64,000 nucleotides of DNA from contig NZ_JAECZC010000028.1 in the NCBI RefSeq assembly GCF_016056305.1, forward strand, positions 1 through 64,000, in the 5' to 3' direction. The position numbers and the translations under genes were made by a program. This DNA comes from Amazonocrinis nigriterrae CENA67 (lineage in GTDB: Bacteria > Cyanobacteriota > Cyanobacteriia > Cyanobacteriales > Nostocaceae). This document shows positions 47,335 through 56,179 of this stretch, one piece after another. Every line of letters begins with the position of its first letter. The first letter of the stretch is position 1. Below the pieces are notes generated by a model. That model made no database searches, was not told the origin of the DNA, and was given only the letters and a program-made list of their open reading frames with translations.

Positions 47335-48507
47335 ATGGGAATACTCAAACAACTACAGCGGCGAACACCTCTAGGATGGCTGCAACTGAGTCATGAAAAA
47401 AGTCGTCTATTGGTAGCATTATCAGGCATTGCCTTTGCTGACCTTCTAATGTTCATGCAGCTGGGCTTTCAGACTGCTCTGTATGACAGCAACACTAGAC
47501 TACATCGCAGTTTGCGTTCAGACATTGTTTTAATCGGTTCTCAAACCCGTAACCTGCAAAGAATGTCTACATTTTCTCGTCGGCGACTGTATCAGGCAAT
47601 GGATATACCAGGAGTGAAATCGGCAGAGGCAATGTATGTTAGCAACATGATTTGGAAGAATCCCCAAACACGACGAGATACAGAAATTCTAGTGATTGGG
47701 TTGAATCCAGACAAGCCAGCTTTTGATTTTCCAGAAGTTAACCAACAGTTGCCAGAAATCAAGCTACCAGATACCGTCTTATTCGACCGTGCTTCTAGAG
47801 GAAATTATCAACAGACCATTGCCCAACTTGAGTTAGGTAAAACTGTGAAAACCGAAGTTGAAGGTCGCACAGTTACTATTAGTGGTTTATTTAAACTAGG
47901 GGCTTCTTTTAGTGCTGACGGTACTATAATCACCAGCGATCAGAACTTTTTGCGGTTATTTCCTCACCAACTTGCTTCTAGTGTCAATGTCGGTTTGATT
48001 GAAGTGCAACCAGGCTTTGATCAAAAGCATGTGGTAGCAGCATTAAAAGCACGTCTCAAAGATGATGTTAAAGTACTAACCCACGCCGAATTTATTCAGT
48101 TTGAGAACGACTTCTGGAGGGTAAACTCTCCAATTGGATTTATTTTTAGCATTGGTGTATCGATGGGTTTCGTGGTTGGTGTGATTCTTGTTTATCAAGT
48201 CCTCTCCACAGATGTTAATGCCCACGTTAGGGAATACGCCACCTTTAAAGCAATGGGGTATCGCAACTACTACCTGTTAGGTGTGGTGTTTGAAGAAGCT
48301 GTGATTTTAGCCGTGTTGGGATTTATTCCAGGAATCACAGTATCTTTCGGACTTTACCATTTGACTGGCATAGCTACCAACTTGCCCATATATATGACCG
48401 CTATTCGGGCATTGCAGGTACTAGTACTCACGATTATCATGTGTACTCTTTCCGGTGCGATCGCCACTCGCAAACTCCAAGCTGCTGACCCCGCTGATAT
48501 GTTCTAA
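47335..48507 (+). CDS. DevC-type ABC exporter permease
   Basis: A 390-residue FtsX/MacB-like permease: N-terminal membrane segment (LVALSGIAFADLLMFMQLGF), a large extracytoplasmic domain, and three C-terminal membrane segments (about 260-285, 310-340, 355-380). The sequence RTPLGWLQLSHEKSRLL at the start is characteristic of cyanobacterial DevC. Partner of the neighbouring adaptor and ATPase. Nostocales carry several devBCA paralogues; the substrate here (heterocyst glycolipid or other) cannot be told. Confidence 0.87.
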   Translation: MGILKQLQRRTPLGWLQLSHEKSRLLVALSGIAFADLLMFMQLGFQTALYDSNTRLHRSLRSDIVLIGSQTRNLQRMSTFSRRRLYQAMDIPGVKSAEAMYVSNMIWKNPQTRRDTEILVIGLNPDKPAFDFPEVNQQLPEIKLPDTVLFDRASRGNYQQTIAQLELGKTVKTEVEGRTVTISGLFKLGASFSADGTIITSDQNFLRLFPHQLASSVNVGLIEVQPGFDQKHVVAALKARLKDDVKVLTHAEFIQFENDFWRVNSPIGFIFSIGVSMGFVVGVILVYQVLSTDVNAHVREYATFKAMGYRNYYLLGVVFEEAVILAVLGFIPGITVSFGLYHLTGIATNLPIYMTAIRALQVLVLTIIMCTLSGAIATRKLQAADPADMF

Positions 48508-48620
48508 AAAATGGGGACTGGGTATTGGGGGTTGGGTACTGGGTATTAGGAAGAAAAGATAACCAACTGACTACTCCCCAATCTCTAGTCCCTAATCCCT
48601 AGTCCCTAATCCCCAGTCCC
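48508..48620. repeat. Short tandem repeats between devC- and devA-type genes
   Basis: GGGTATTGGG-type units and then AATCCCTAGTCCCT units fill the 113-bp spacer up to the ATG. Confidence 0.7.
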
Positions 48621-49349
48621 ATGAATAAAATTATTTCCATCCACAACCTCAGCTATTACTTTGGTCAAGGTACACTGCGTAAGCAAGTTTTATTCAACAT
48701 CAACCTGGAAATCTATGCTGGTGAAATCGTGATTTTGACTGGCCCATCTGGTTCTGGTAAAACTACCCTTTTGACTTTAGTGGGTGGACTGCGTTCTGCT
48801 CAATCTGGTAGTTTGCAAGTTTTAGAAAGAGAACTTTGTAATGCTAGTGTTGAACAATTAGTCCAAGCACGACGCCATAACGGTTATATTTTCCAAGCAC
48901 ACAACTTACATGGTAGTTTGACGGCACTCCAGAACGTCAAAATGGGTTTAGAATTGCATAACCATATTGGGCAACAACAAATGCAAACTTGGTCAGTGCA
49001 AATGTTGGAGCAGGTAGGATTAGGAAATCGCCTCCATTATTATCCCGATCAACTCTCAGGAGGACAAAAACAAAGAGTGGCGATCGCCCGTGCTTTGGTC
49101 AGTCGTCCTCGAATTGTACTAGCGGATGAACCCACTGCTTCCCTTGATAGTCAATCGGGTCGAGATGTGGTTAACTTGATGCAAAAACTTGCTAAAGAAC
49201 AAGCCTGTACAATTTTAATGGTTACTCATGACCATCGCATTCTAGACATTGCCGATCGCATCGTTCACATGGAAGATGGCAAGCTCGTGCAGGAAGGCAG
49301 CATCCAGCAAGCAGTCCCAATGAAAAAATCATCGCATCTAGGATTTTAG
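48621..49349 (+). CDS. DevA-type ABC exporter ATP-binding protein
   Basis: A 242-residue ATPase of the LolD/MacB type: Walker A GPSGSGKTT, signature LSGGQKQR, Walker B IVLADEPTASLD and VTHDHRI switch His. Last gene of the devBCA-type exporter. The three genes are on one strand but each spacer is filled with short repeats rather than overlapping, which is unusual for an operon. Confidence 0.88.
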   Translation: MNKIISIHNLSYYFGQGTLRKQVLFNINLEIYAGEIVILTGPSGSGKTTLLTLVGGLRSAQSGSLQVLERELCNASVEQLVQARRHNGYIFQAHNLHGSLTALQNVKMGLELHNHIGQQQMQTWSVQMLEQVGLGNRLHYYPDQLSGGQKQRVAIARALVSRPRIVLADEPTASLDSQSGRDVVNLMQKLAKEQACTILMVTHDHRILDIADRIVHMEDGKLVQEGSIQQAVPMKKSSHLGF

Positions 49350-49748
49350 CCCTCCACGATCACTCTTTCCAGAAGATATTCCCAAACCCTTGCAGCGCAA
49401 GGCTTTACGCAATAAGCAATGTTTCTGGCTTTGTGTGAGAACTTAAAGTTTCAAACCCTAATTTTATCTGGGTTTCAGATTTTGCTTTTGATTTTTCTCT
49501 GACCAAAGTGATATAGGAGTCACATACTCAACACCTTCAAGTCAGTCAATCACAGGAAAATCCTACAACCAAGCATCCAAAAGGAATATTGCCTACTCCC
49601 TACTCTCTTTTTCAAGTCAGGAGGCTGCCAATTAAAAAACTCTTCTTTTTGACATTTATTCACACTTTCGTCGTAGTTTTGTAATGGTTCTGTCACAACT
49701 GTATGTGATATTGAATTTGTATTTGGTTACAAAATGCTTTTTTTGGGT

Positions 49749-49779
49749 TAAAGGCGGGTTTTCCTGCCTTTTATTTTTT
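49749..49779 (+). terminator. Rho-independent terminator
   Basis: AAAGGCGGG and CCTGCCTTT pair around a TTTT loop and are followed by a T-rich tract. About 400 bases after the devA-type gene. Confidence 0.65.
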
Positions 49780-49808
49780 TATAGGTTTATTTCTATGATT
49801 ATCATCAT

Positions 49809-49934
49809 TAGACCTCTTGCAAAAGTGTTTTTTGCACTCTTGTGAGAAAAGGGACTCATGTTAAAGGGGAAAGGAAAATACCAAACCTTTCCACCTTTCC
49901 CTTTCCCCTTTTCCCGACTTCTGCAAGAAGTCTA
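49809..49934. mobile_element. 126-bp MITE with TA ends
   Basis: Ends TAGACCTCTTGCAAAAGT and ACTTCTGCAAGAAGTCTA are inverted repeats matching at 16 of 18 positions. TA at both outer edges fits IS630/Tc1-type insertion. The inside contains further A/G-rich pairing. Confidence 0.65.
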
Positions 49935-50047
49935 TTGATCTTGACTTAGATGAAATACGTTGCATTTGTAGCGAGAGTGGAAGCTTTTGTAGTCTGGTAG
50001 CTTATCGTATGTCTACGGTCTACAAGAAATGTAATTTTATGGAAGTG

Positions 50048-50166
50048 TAATACCAATTTTATGTAAGGTTGCGCTTGATTTGCGTCCAGGAAACTCATGA
50101 ATTGCCCCTACAGTATGTAATTTTTCGTTAGTGCTATCAGCGCAACTTCATACAGACTTGGTATTA
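50048..50166. mobile_element. 119-bp inverted-repeat element
   Basis: Ends TAATACCAA and TTGGTATTA are perfect 9-bp inverted repeats; further in, GTTGCGCT and AGCGCAAC also pair. It looks like a degenerate miniature element. Confidence 0.55.
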
Positions 50167-50412
50167 TTCCTGATGATAGCTGTGTTGACGACGGCAGAAA
50201 GTACTTTCCAAGATTAAAGTTTTTCAATTTATTAGAGCCATTTTACCCAAGAAGCGATCGCCTGAGTTAGTATAGTTTAGTTCCGAAAGCACTGCTTAAT
50301 ATTACTTAAGATATTGTATTGTTTTCCCTAAAATCTGCTTCGGTTGGGAAACACTAGCTATCATAAGCTAGTCTGTTGGTCAGCAGAAGTTCAGAGGTTG
50401 TTTTATAGGTCT

Positions 50413-51348
50413 ATGACTACCAAGGATCGCACTGGAAACTCCCAAAATAACTTGCTCTGTCTCGGCATTAAAGGGTGGAAACCCAATGGCCGTACGACAA
50501 AGTTGTTCATGGGCATATTTGCCTCCTTCCCTGTCACCTTGGCATTGCCAGTAGATGCTTTACAAGTACAGGTGGCTCCGAGTAATCCGACATTGGGGGA
50601 TACTCTGTCTGTGGTAATTAATCTAGATAATTCCAACAATGGCAGCAATCCAACAGTGGCTGTTGGCGAAAAAACTTATCCAGCGTTTGCAATTGCACCC
50701 AATAAGTATCGGGCTTTGGTACCGACAACGCCACTGGAAAAGCCAGGAACCAGAACATTTAAGATTTCTGGTGATGGACAAGTGCAGAATTTAGCAGTGA
50801 AAGTGAGCGATCGCAAATTCCCAGTACAACGCATTACCTTGCCACCGGGAAAAGCCGGGGTAGATGCGACCGAGTATGAACTCAAGCGTGTAGCAGCTTT
50901 TAAAGCCTTACAGACACCAAAAAAATATTGGAATGGCCCCTTCCTCAAACCAAATGCTGGGCAGATTTCTACAATCTATGGTGTACGTCGCTACTATAAT
51001 GGTAAATTTGCAGAGGACTACTACCATCGTGGCGTTGACTACGCTGGTAGTGCGGGTTCGCCCGTAACTGCTCCAGCTGCTGGGCGGGTTGCTTTGGTAG
51101 GCAAAGTATCCCAAGGATTCCGAATTCACGGAAACGTAGTTGGCATTGACCACGGTCAGGGCGTGACAAGCATTTTCATGCACCTCAGTCGCATTAATGT
51201 CAAAGAAGGCGATATTGTCAAACCTGGTCAAGTAATTGGTGCAGTCGGTTCAACAGGGGCAGCCACTGGCCCACATTTGCATTGGGGTCTGTATGTCAAC
51301 GGACAATCTGTTGACCCAGTACCCTGGCGAAACAAGGTCTTTGAATAG
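50413..51348 (+). CDS. M23 family metallopeptidase (peptidoglycan endopeptidase type)
   Basis: A 311-residue protein. The C-terminal LytM domain has HRGVDYAG with the zinc ligands His and Asp, MHLSRI, and HLHWGL with the last ligand. An N-terminal hydrophobic segment (LFMGIFASFPVTLALPV) acts as a signal peptide, and the middle part is a beta-rich domain (VAPSNPTLGDTLSVVINLD). It is expected to cut peptidoglycan cross-links or to activate amidases. ATG at 50413 is preferred over a TTG at 50344. Confidence 0.85.
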   Translation: MTTKDRTGNSQNNLLCLGIKGWKPNGRTTKLFMGIFASFPVTLALPVDALQVQVAPSNPTLGDTLSVVINLDNSNNGSNPTVAVGEKTYPAFAIAPNKYRALVPTTPLEKPGTRTFKISGDGQVQNLAVKVSDRKFPVQRITLPPGKAGVDATEYELKRVAAFKALQTPKKYWNGPFLKPNAGQISTIYGVRRYYNGKFAEDYYHRGVDYAGSAGSPVTAPAAGRVALVGKVSQGFRIHGNVVGIDHGQGVTSIFMHLSRINVKEGDIVKPGQVIGAVGSTGAATGPHLHWGLYVNGQSVDPVPWRNKVFE

Positions 51349-51460
51349 TAAAGACGATTTGAGTATGTCCGTGCATAATTTGTATATTGTTCGCCAATAA
51401 CCAGGCAAATAAATTAAATTGATACCGTCCCTACCTTACTTGGGTGGCTTTATAAAGAAG

Positions 51461-52009
51461 ATGAGCGTTATGAGTATTGAAAAAATTGTGGATCAAGCTC
51501 TCCAGGATGGCTATCTGACACCAGCAATGGAAGCAGAAGTTGGGCGAATCTGTGATAACGCATCGGAACTCTCTATTGAAGAGTACATGGCGCTGGATCG
51601 ACTGATGGGGGCGCTATTGACAGGTGAGGTAGTGGCGGTTCCTCGCAAACAATTTATTAACGTCATGGAAGAATTGGTGCTGACCGAAGCGATCGCGCGA
51701 GTAGCAGAAATTGAGGCTACCAGCGAAAGCTCTCTGGATGTGGGAGACATTGCCGCTTATGCTCTGAATAGGCTGCCGCCCTTGTACGCTACCACAGGAG
51801 AAGGTGCTAACTACCAACGCCAACGCGCTCAGGCAGACCTTGAAGAATTAATTTCCCAGCAAGTAACTGAGGCGATCAACCGTAGCCTCCATCAACCCAA
51901 TGACAACAGAACACCGATCCCCAAAAACACTGGTAATGAAGTTCTGCGCCAAGTGAGTACCTTACTCCAAGTTTACGCACCTTCCTTTGAGGAAAAATCA
52001 CAATATTAA
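51461..52009 (+). CDS. ComFB family protein (c-di-GMP receptor type, CdgR-like)
   Basis: A 182-residue protein. The ComFB core is visible: NVMEELVLTEAIARVAE, then SSLDVGDIAAYALNRLPPLYATTGEGANYQR. Recent work on cyanobacteria describes ComFB proteins as cyclic-dinucleotide receptors, one of which (CdgR) controls cell size in Anabaena. The neighbouring M23 and sigG genes match the Anabaena neighbourhood as I recall it. Start at 51461 has AAAGAAG upstream; the ATG at 51470 is also possible. Confidence 0.82.
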   Translation: MSVMSIEKIVDQALQDGYLTPAMEAEVGRICDNASELSIEEYMALDRLMGALLTGEVVAVPRKQFINVMEELVLTEAIARVAEIEATSESSLDVGDIAAYALNRLPPLYATTGEGANYQRQRAQADLEELISQQVTEAINRSLHQPNDNRTPIPKNTGNEVLRQVSTLLQVYAPSFEEKSQY

Positions 52010-52095
52010 AGTCAGTGATCATTAGTCATTTGTCATTATGTCAGTTGTTTTTTACTAATGACAAAAGACTAATGACCAAGGACAAAAAAAACTCA

Positions 52096-52929
52096 TCAAT
52101 CCCGCACCATTACCGTAGTACCTAATTTTACCTGCTCATACAATAAGCGGACATCAGGATTACGCATCCGTATGCAACCGTGGGACACAGCAGTTCCCAT
52201 GACTCCAGTATCCGGTGTCCCGTGAAAACCGATTTGATTGCGTCCATCTGACCAAAAACCAATCCATCGTTCTCCCAAAGGACTATCACTACCAGGCGGA
52301 AATACTTTGCCAGTAATGGGGTGACGCCAAATAGGATCGTGTTGCATATGGTTGATTTTGAAAGAACCTGTAGGTGTCTCCCAACCCTTCTTACCTACGG
52401 CAATGGGGTAGCTGGCTATCACCTCATCTCCTGCATAAACATAGGTGCGGCGATCGCTTAAATCTACCACTACTTGGGTCTTCACAGATGCTTGCCTATT
52501 AGATGATTTTTGTTGGTCTGAAGCTTGGAGTAAGAGAAGCTTAGGCTGGTCGGCTTTAGAATTGTGCTTTTGTCCTGGAGCTACTAGGCGCATCTTTTTG
52601 CCTACATCAGTTACCTCAGCTACATTTTCACTCTCTGTAAATGATTTATTATCAGGCTTGACAGTAGGAGATTTTAGTGTGGGAGTCTTGTTTTCAGTTT
52701 TTCTTAAGGTGGCTTCACCAGGAAGTGTAGACGCCCCAAAAGCGGTTTCCCCTAAACCACCTAATTTTCCTCGCGAACTGTCTGTGCGGCTTCCTGTAGC
52801 GTCAGCTGAGTTCTCAAACTGCCGTTGAGTTGATGCGATCCGCCAATGGACAGCTAGTGATAACATGGCTGTACCAAAACAGACAAACATTACTAGACGC
52901 GCTACAGATTCATTTCTTACCATTACCAT
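52096..52929 (-). CDS. L,D-transpeptidase (YkuD family)
   Basis: A 277-residue protein: N-terminal membrane anchor (VMFVCFGTAMLSLAVHW), a low-complexity linker, and a YkuD domain (about 148-275) with the motif HGTPDTG and SHGCIRM (catalytic Cys252, His250). It makes or modifies 3-3 peptidoglycan cross-links or attaches proteins. It faces the ComFB gene. Confidence 0.9.
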   Translation of the reverse strand: MVMVRNESVARLVMFVCFGTAMLSLAVHWRIASTQRQFENSADATGSRTDSSRGKLGGLGETAFGASTLPGEATLRKTENKTPTLKSPTVKPDNKSFTESENVAEVTDVGKKMRLVAPGQKHNSKADQPKLLLLQASDQQKSSNRQASVKTQVVVDLSDRRTYVYAGDEVIASYPIAVGKKGWETPTGSFKINHMQHDPIWRHPITGKVFPPGSDSPLGERWIGFWSDGRNQIGFHGTPDTGVMGTAVSHGCIRMRNPDVRLLYEQVKLGTTVMVRD

Positions 52930-53162
52930 CGCCTATTGTTTATCCCTGACATATCCAAATGACTTATTGGATGCACTCATGATCCGATTATCAAGAATTT
53001 ATAAATTCTTATCTGTTCTCTTATAACTCTTTCAGTATTTTTGGGCAAACTAAGGTTATGCCGACATCCCGGCAAACAAAATTCTTGGCAAAGAAATTTA
53101 TTCACTAGTGCAACCTCCAAGTGCAGCCATCAATCATTAATAGTGTGGGTGGGAGAAAGACC

Positions 53163-53315
53163 ATGTTTGAAAAACTATTGCTAGCGCTCACGATTACATT
53201 GTCCCTCAATTTCTTTTTTCAAGTCCGCTTACCCGATCCAACAAAAACAGGTACTATTTACCAGCAGCACACAGAAACATCAACAACAATTCTAGTAACA
53301 AGACCGGAAAAATAA
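53163..53315 (+). CDS. Small membrane or secreted protein, 50 residues
   Basis: ATG at 53163 follows a GGGAGAAAG Shine-Dalgarno. Product: MFEKLLLALTITLSLNFFF, one membrane segment or signal peptide, then a short polar tail with many Thr. Not recognised. Confidence 0.5.
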   Translation: MFEKLLLALTITLSLNFFFQVRLPDPTKTGTIYQQHTETSTTILVTRPEK

Positions 53316-54235
53316 CATATTAGTCGCTACAGCTACTTGATAATAATTAGTAATTCGTAATTAAATAGGTGGACATAATTAATTGTAAAATGATAACTAG
53401 GAAAACCCGCTCATCACCTAACTTTTTACGAAAAGTGCTGAAACCCTCATCAAGGCTAGGAGTAGGGTGTAGGGAACTGAAGAAAGTCTTATACCATTTC
53501 ACATTCCACATACCGTGAAAAGTCAGGCTCATCACAGGGCTTTTCTCTCTTGCCTTGTGCCCTAGCCTGCGGCAAGCAGCTACGCGTCTACGGCTTGATG
53601 CAGTGACCCTCTTACGTCGCTACCGCGCTTCGCAATCGACGCAAGGCTTAAGATGTGCGACTACTTCACCTTCTATCCCTGTTTCCTACTTAAGACAGAT
53701 GCCAAAAAGCTTGATACAAGAGTTTTACTATTTAGGGAACTGAGATTTGATCACAACAAAAGCAACGCGCCTCTTGCTTTTTTCCCTTTTTACTCCCAAT
53801 TACTTAATCTTTGTTACCTCTAAACCCCAAAGGCGATCACGAGTTAGCCAATCTTGTCACAAGAAAATTTTTCTTTTGGGCTACGTCAAAGGGTACACTG
53901 CTACAGGAGCAAAAAGCGGCTTTCAATTGGATAGCTGTATTTTTCCTTTTATATAAGTAGAAAATCATACATTCCGTTTTTTGTCAATGGTAGGTGGTCA
54001 GATGACGTTAGTTGCACAAGTGTACGTAACATTGCTGTGCCCAGAACAAGTGGGCAATAATAGCTGAAAGAATTGCATGTAATCGTTCATAGGAATAATG
54101 GACTGTTTCTACAGCCATGAACATGCTCAAAATTATATACTTCAGTGTTCCAGTCATAAATCCGTCACTGACGCAGGAACATCGTGCCAATTAGCAGGTC
54201 TAATAGATAGGGATGATTTACAGCCAGTACGATCT
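53316..54235. other. Intergenic region with dispersed repeats before sigG
   Basis: About 920 bp. Bases 53547-53650 contain a GC-rich dispersed repeat (CCTAGCCTGCGGCAAGC...) of a kind common in Nostoc genomes. Short plus-strand frames at 53555-53956 lie in this repeat and are not called. The frame of sigG stays open upstream to 54098, but ATG at 54236 is preferred. Confidence 0.45.
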
Positions 54236-54892
54236 ATGAGTCAATCGATTACTGTATCCTGGTCAACGTTTGATGCAAGGTATCCGGAAGCATCGGTGCA
54301 AGTTGACAAACTCTCTAACCACGATTTAATTTTGCGCTGTCAAGTGGGGCAGCGTCCAGATCGTGTTGCCTTTGCAGAGCTATTGCGCCGCTATCAGACG
54401 CAAGTTGATAGAGTTTTGTATCACCTGGCTCCAGACTGGCCTGACAGAGCCGATTTGGCTCAAGAAGTTTGGATTCGAGTGTATCGGAATATCAACCGAT
54501 TACAAGAGCCGTCTAAGTTTCGGGGCTGGTTGAGCCGTATTGCGACCAACTTGTTTTACGATGAGTTGCGTAAACGCAAGCGGGTTGTTAGTCCTTTGTC
54601 GCTGGATGCTCCGCGCTCGGTAGATGATGGCGAGATGGATTGGGAAATTGCTGGAGACACTCCAGGCCCAGAGGAAGAACTGACAACTAGAGAGTTTTAC
54701 GAGCAATTGCGCGAAGCGATCGCGGATTTACCAGAGGTCTTTCGCACTACTATTGTCCTGCGAGAAATCGAAGGTATGGCATATGAAGAAATTGCCGAAA
54801 TCACAGGTGTTTCTTTGGGCACAGTCAAGTCGAGAATAGCCAGAGCTAGATCCAGATTACAAGCTCAGTTGCAAAATTATCTTGATAGCTAA
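54236..54892 (+). CDS. sigG: ECF sigma factor SigG
   Basis: A 218-residue ECF sigma factor. Region 2 (about 40-110) includes DLAQEVWIRVYRNINRL and FRGWLSRIATNLFYDELRKRKR; region 4 (about 160-215) includes LPEVFRTTIVLREIEGMAYEEIAEITGVSLGTVKSRIARAR. It is followed by the anti-sigma gene. In N. punctiforme the SigG/SapG pair controls cell-envelope genes, and the surrounding peptidoglycan enzymes fit that role. Confidence 0.85.
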   Translation: MSQSITVSWSTFDARYPEASVQVDKLSNHDLILRCQVGQRPDRVAFAELLRRYQTQVDRVLYHLAPDWPDRADLAQEVWIRVYRNINRLQEPSKFRGWLSRIATNLFYDELRKRKRVVSPLSLDAPRSVDDGEMDWEIAGDTPGPEEELTTREFYEQLREAIADLPEVFRTTIVLREIEGMAYEEIAEITGVSLGTVKSRIARARSRLQAQLQNYLDS

Positions 54893-55047
54893 TTGACAGT
54901 ACTCTGACTCTGCCTAATGGCAGAATTAAAGCATTAATGAAGAATGATTTTGAAATACATAGCACTACGCCATTAGGAATAAAATTGATCAATTTCTCAG
55001 GATTGCTCGTTGTTTTTCCCCGTACATAAATTGGCAATAATGCTAAA

Positions 55048-55659
55048 ATGACTACTGATTCTCCATTCTCCAACCGTTCTCTCTGGCAAAATCACAAAAA
55101 TTTGTCAGAAGGAATGGCACAGCATACCAATGAATCAACGGGCGCTATGGATATGATGAAGCGCGATCGCTTCGAGTTATTAAGTGCTTATCTAGACGGT
55201 GAAGTTACAGCCGCCGAAAGCAGGCAAGTAGAAGAATGGCTAGCAAACGATGCTGCTGTTCAATGTTTGTATGGGCGATTATTAAAGCTAAGGCAAGGGT
55301 TGAAAAATCTGCCAGTGCCAGCAGCCCAACCGCCAAGTGAAGTTGCCGAGCAAGTATTAGGGCGTTTGCGCCGCCGTCCCCGGTTAGTTTGGGTATTTGG
55401 CGGTGCAGCGATCGCTGCTTGTGTTGTTGGTACATTATCTGGCTTACTACCAGGTGGTGAATCCAAGCTGCAACTGGCGCAAAAACCAATCAGCAAAACT
55501 GCACAAACTACCACAACGCCTGTAGCTCCAGTTTCACCGCTGATGGTAGCTTTAAACAACCCAGTGATTGAAATTCCCAAAGCAGCGGTGGTTTCTCCAC
55601 AAAAGCCAGCAGTTTTAGAGAAACCCCGACCAAAGGTAGTGGAACCAGACATAAATTAA
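55048..55659 (+). CDS. sapG: Anti-sigma factor for SigG (SapG-like)
   Basis: A 203-residue protein. The N-terminal anti-sigma domain (FELLSAYLDGEVTAAESRQVEEWL near residue 43) is followed by a membrane segment (LVWVFGGAAIAACVVGTLSGLL) and a Pro/Thr-rich periplasmic tail. The His-x3-Cys-x2-Cys zinc motif of many such factors is absent: the matching stretch has no His and only one Cys (AVQCLYGRL). It lies 155 bases after sigG on the same strand and should hold SigG at the membrane. Confidence 0.75.
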   Translation: MTTDSPFSNRSLWQNHKNLSEGMAQHTNESTGAMDMMKRDRFELLSAYLDGEVTAAESRQVEEWLANDAAVQCLYGRLLKLRQGLKNLPVPAAQPPSEVAEQVLGRLRRRPRLVWVFGGAAIAACVVGTLSGLLPGGESKLQLAQKPISKTAQTTTTPVAPVSPLMVALNNPVIEIPKAAVVSPQKPAVLEKPRPKVVEPDIN

Positions 55660-55678
55660 TCGCCAAGCGGGCGTTCAA

Positions 55679-56134
55679 TCAGAACTCACAACCCCGCTTT
55701 GTGGTTAAACCGCGACCACTCCACCAACCATCAGGTTGGGGGATGCCGCCCAAATTGTCAACTAGCTCCAGAGTCATCAAATAGACCCAAGCTCGACCCA
55801 AAGATAACCCATGTAGATTATATATCTCTACTTGCTGACGATTATAGAGGTTTTCTGAGATTTGTCTAGTGGGCTGGTAATCTTCCAGTTCGTCTAGGGT
55901 GTCTAAGATGCTGCGATCGGCAAAAGAGAGTAAATAACCGTGAACGGGGTAATCTCCAGTTGTCATCGCCGGGTAACCCATCGGCAGAGCAAATAATTTG
56001 CCTAGGGCAACTGCTCTAGTGGCATCAACCACCTTGTGACTACAGTATCTACCATAATTAGCTTCACCTGGTTTGAGCGTACCGTAAACAAAGACTCGCA
56101 CTCCGCCAGAAAAATTTGCATTTGATTTAGCCAT
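55679..56134 (-). CDS. Gamma-glutamylcyclotransferase-like protein (AIG2/BtrG fold)
   Basis: A 151-residue protein with the family signature [25 protein letters not shown] and the acidic [12 protein letters not shown] that supplies the catalytic Glu. These enzymes release 5-oxoproline from gamma-glutamyl substrates. ATG at 56134 is preferred; longer starts would overlap leuS. It is divergent from leuS with a 45-bp gap. Confidence 0.75.
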   Translation of the reverse strand: MAKSNANFSGGVRVFVYGTLKPGEANYGRYCSHKVVDATRAVALGKLFALPMGYPAMTTGDYPVHGYLLSFADRSILDTLDELEDYQPTRQISENLYNRQQVEIYNLHGLSLGRAWVYLMTLELVDNLGGIPQPDGWWSGRGLTTKRGCEF

Positions 56135-56179
56135 CCTCGTGTTAACCAACTCCTTCTCTTGCCTACCATCATCTACAAT

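Larger units (their letters stand above)
49350..50412. other. Intergenic region rich in inverted-repeat elements
   Basis: About 1.06 kb without a supported gene. It holds a terminator-like hairpin (about 49749-49770), a MITE with TA ends (49809-49934) and a second inverted-repeat element (50048-50166). GCGATCGC occurs near 50255. The promoter of the M23 gene must lie in the last 150 bases. Confidence 0.5.

Noticed and set aside
53555-53956. Two short plus-strand frames
   Set aside because: Located in the dispersed GC-rich repeat; composition not protein-like.
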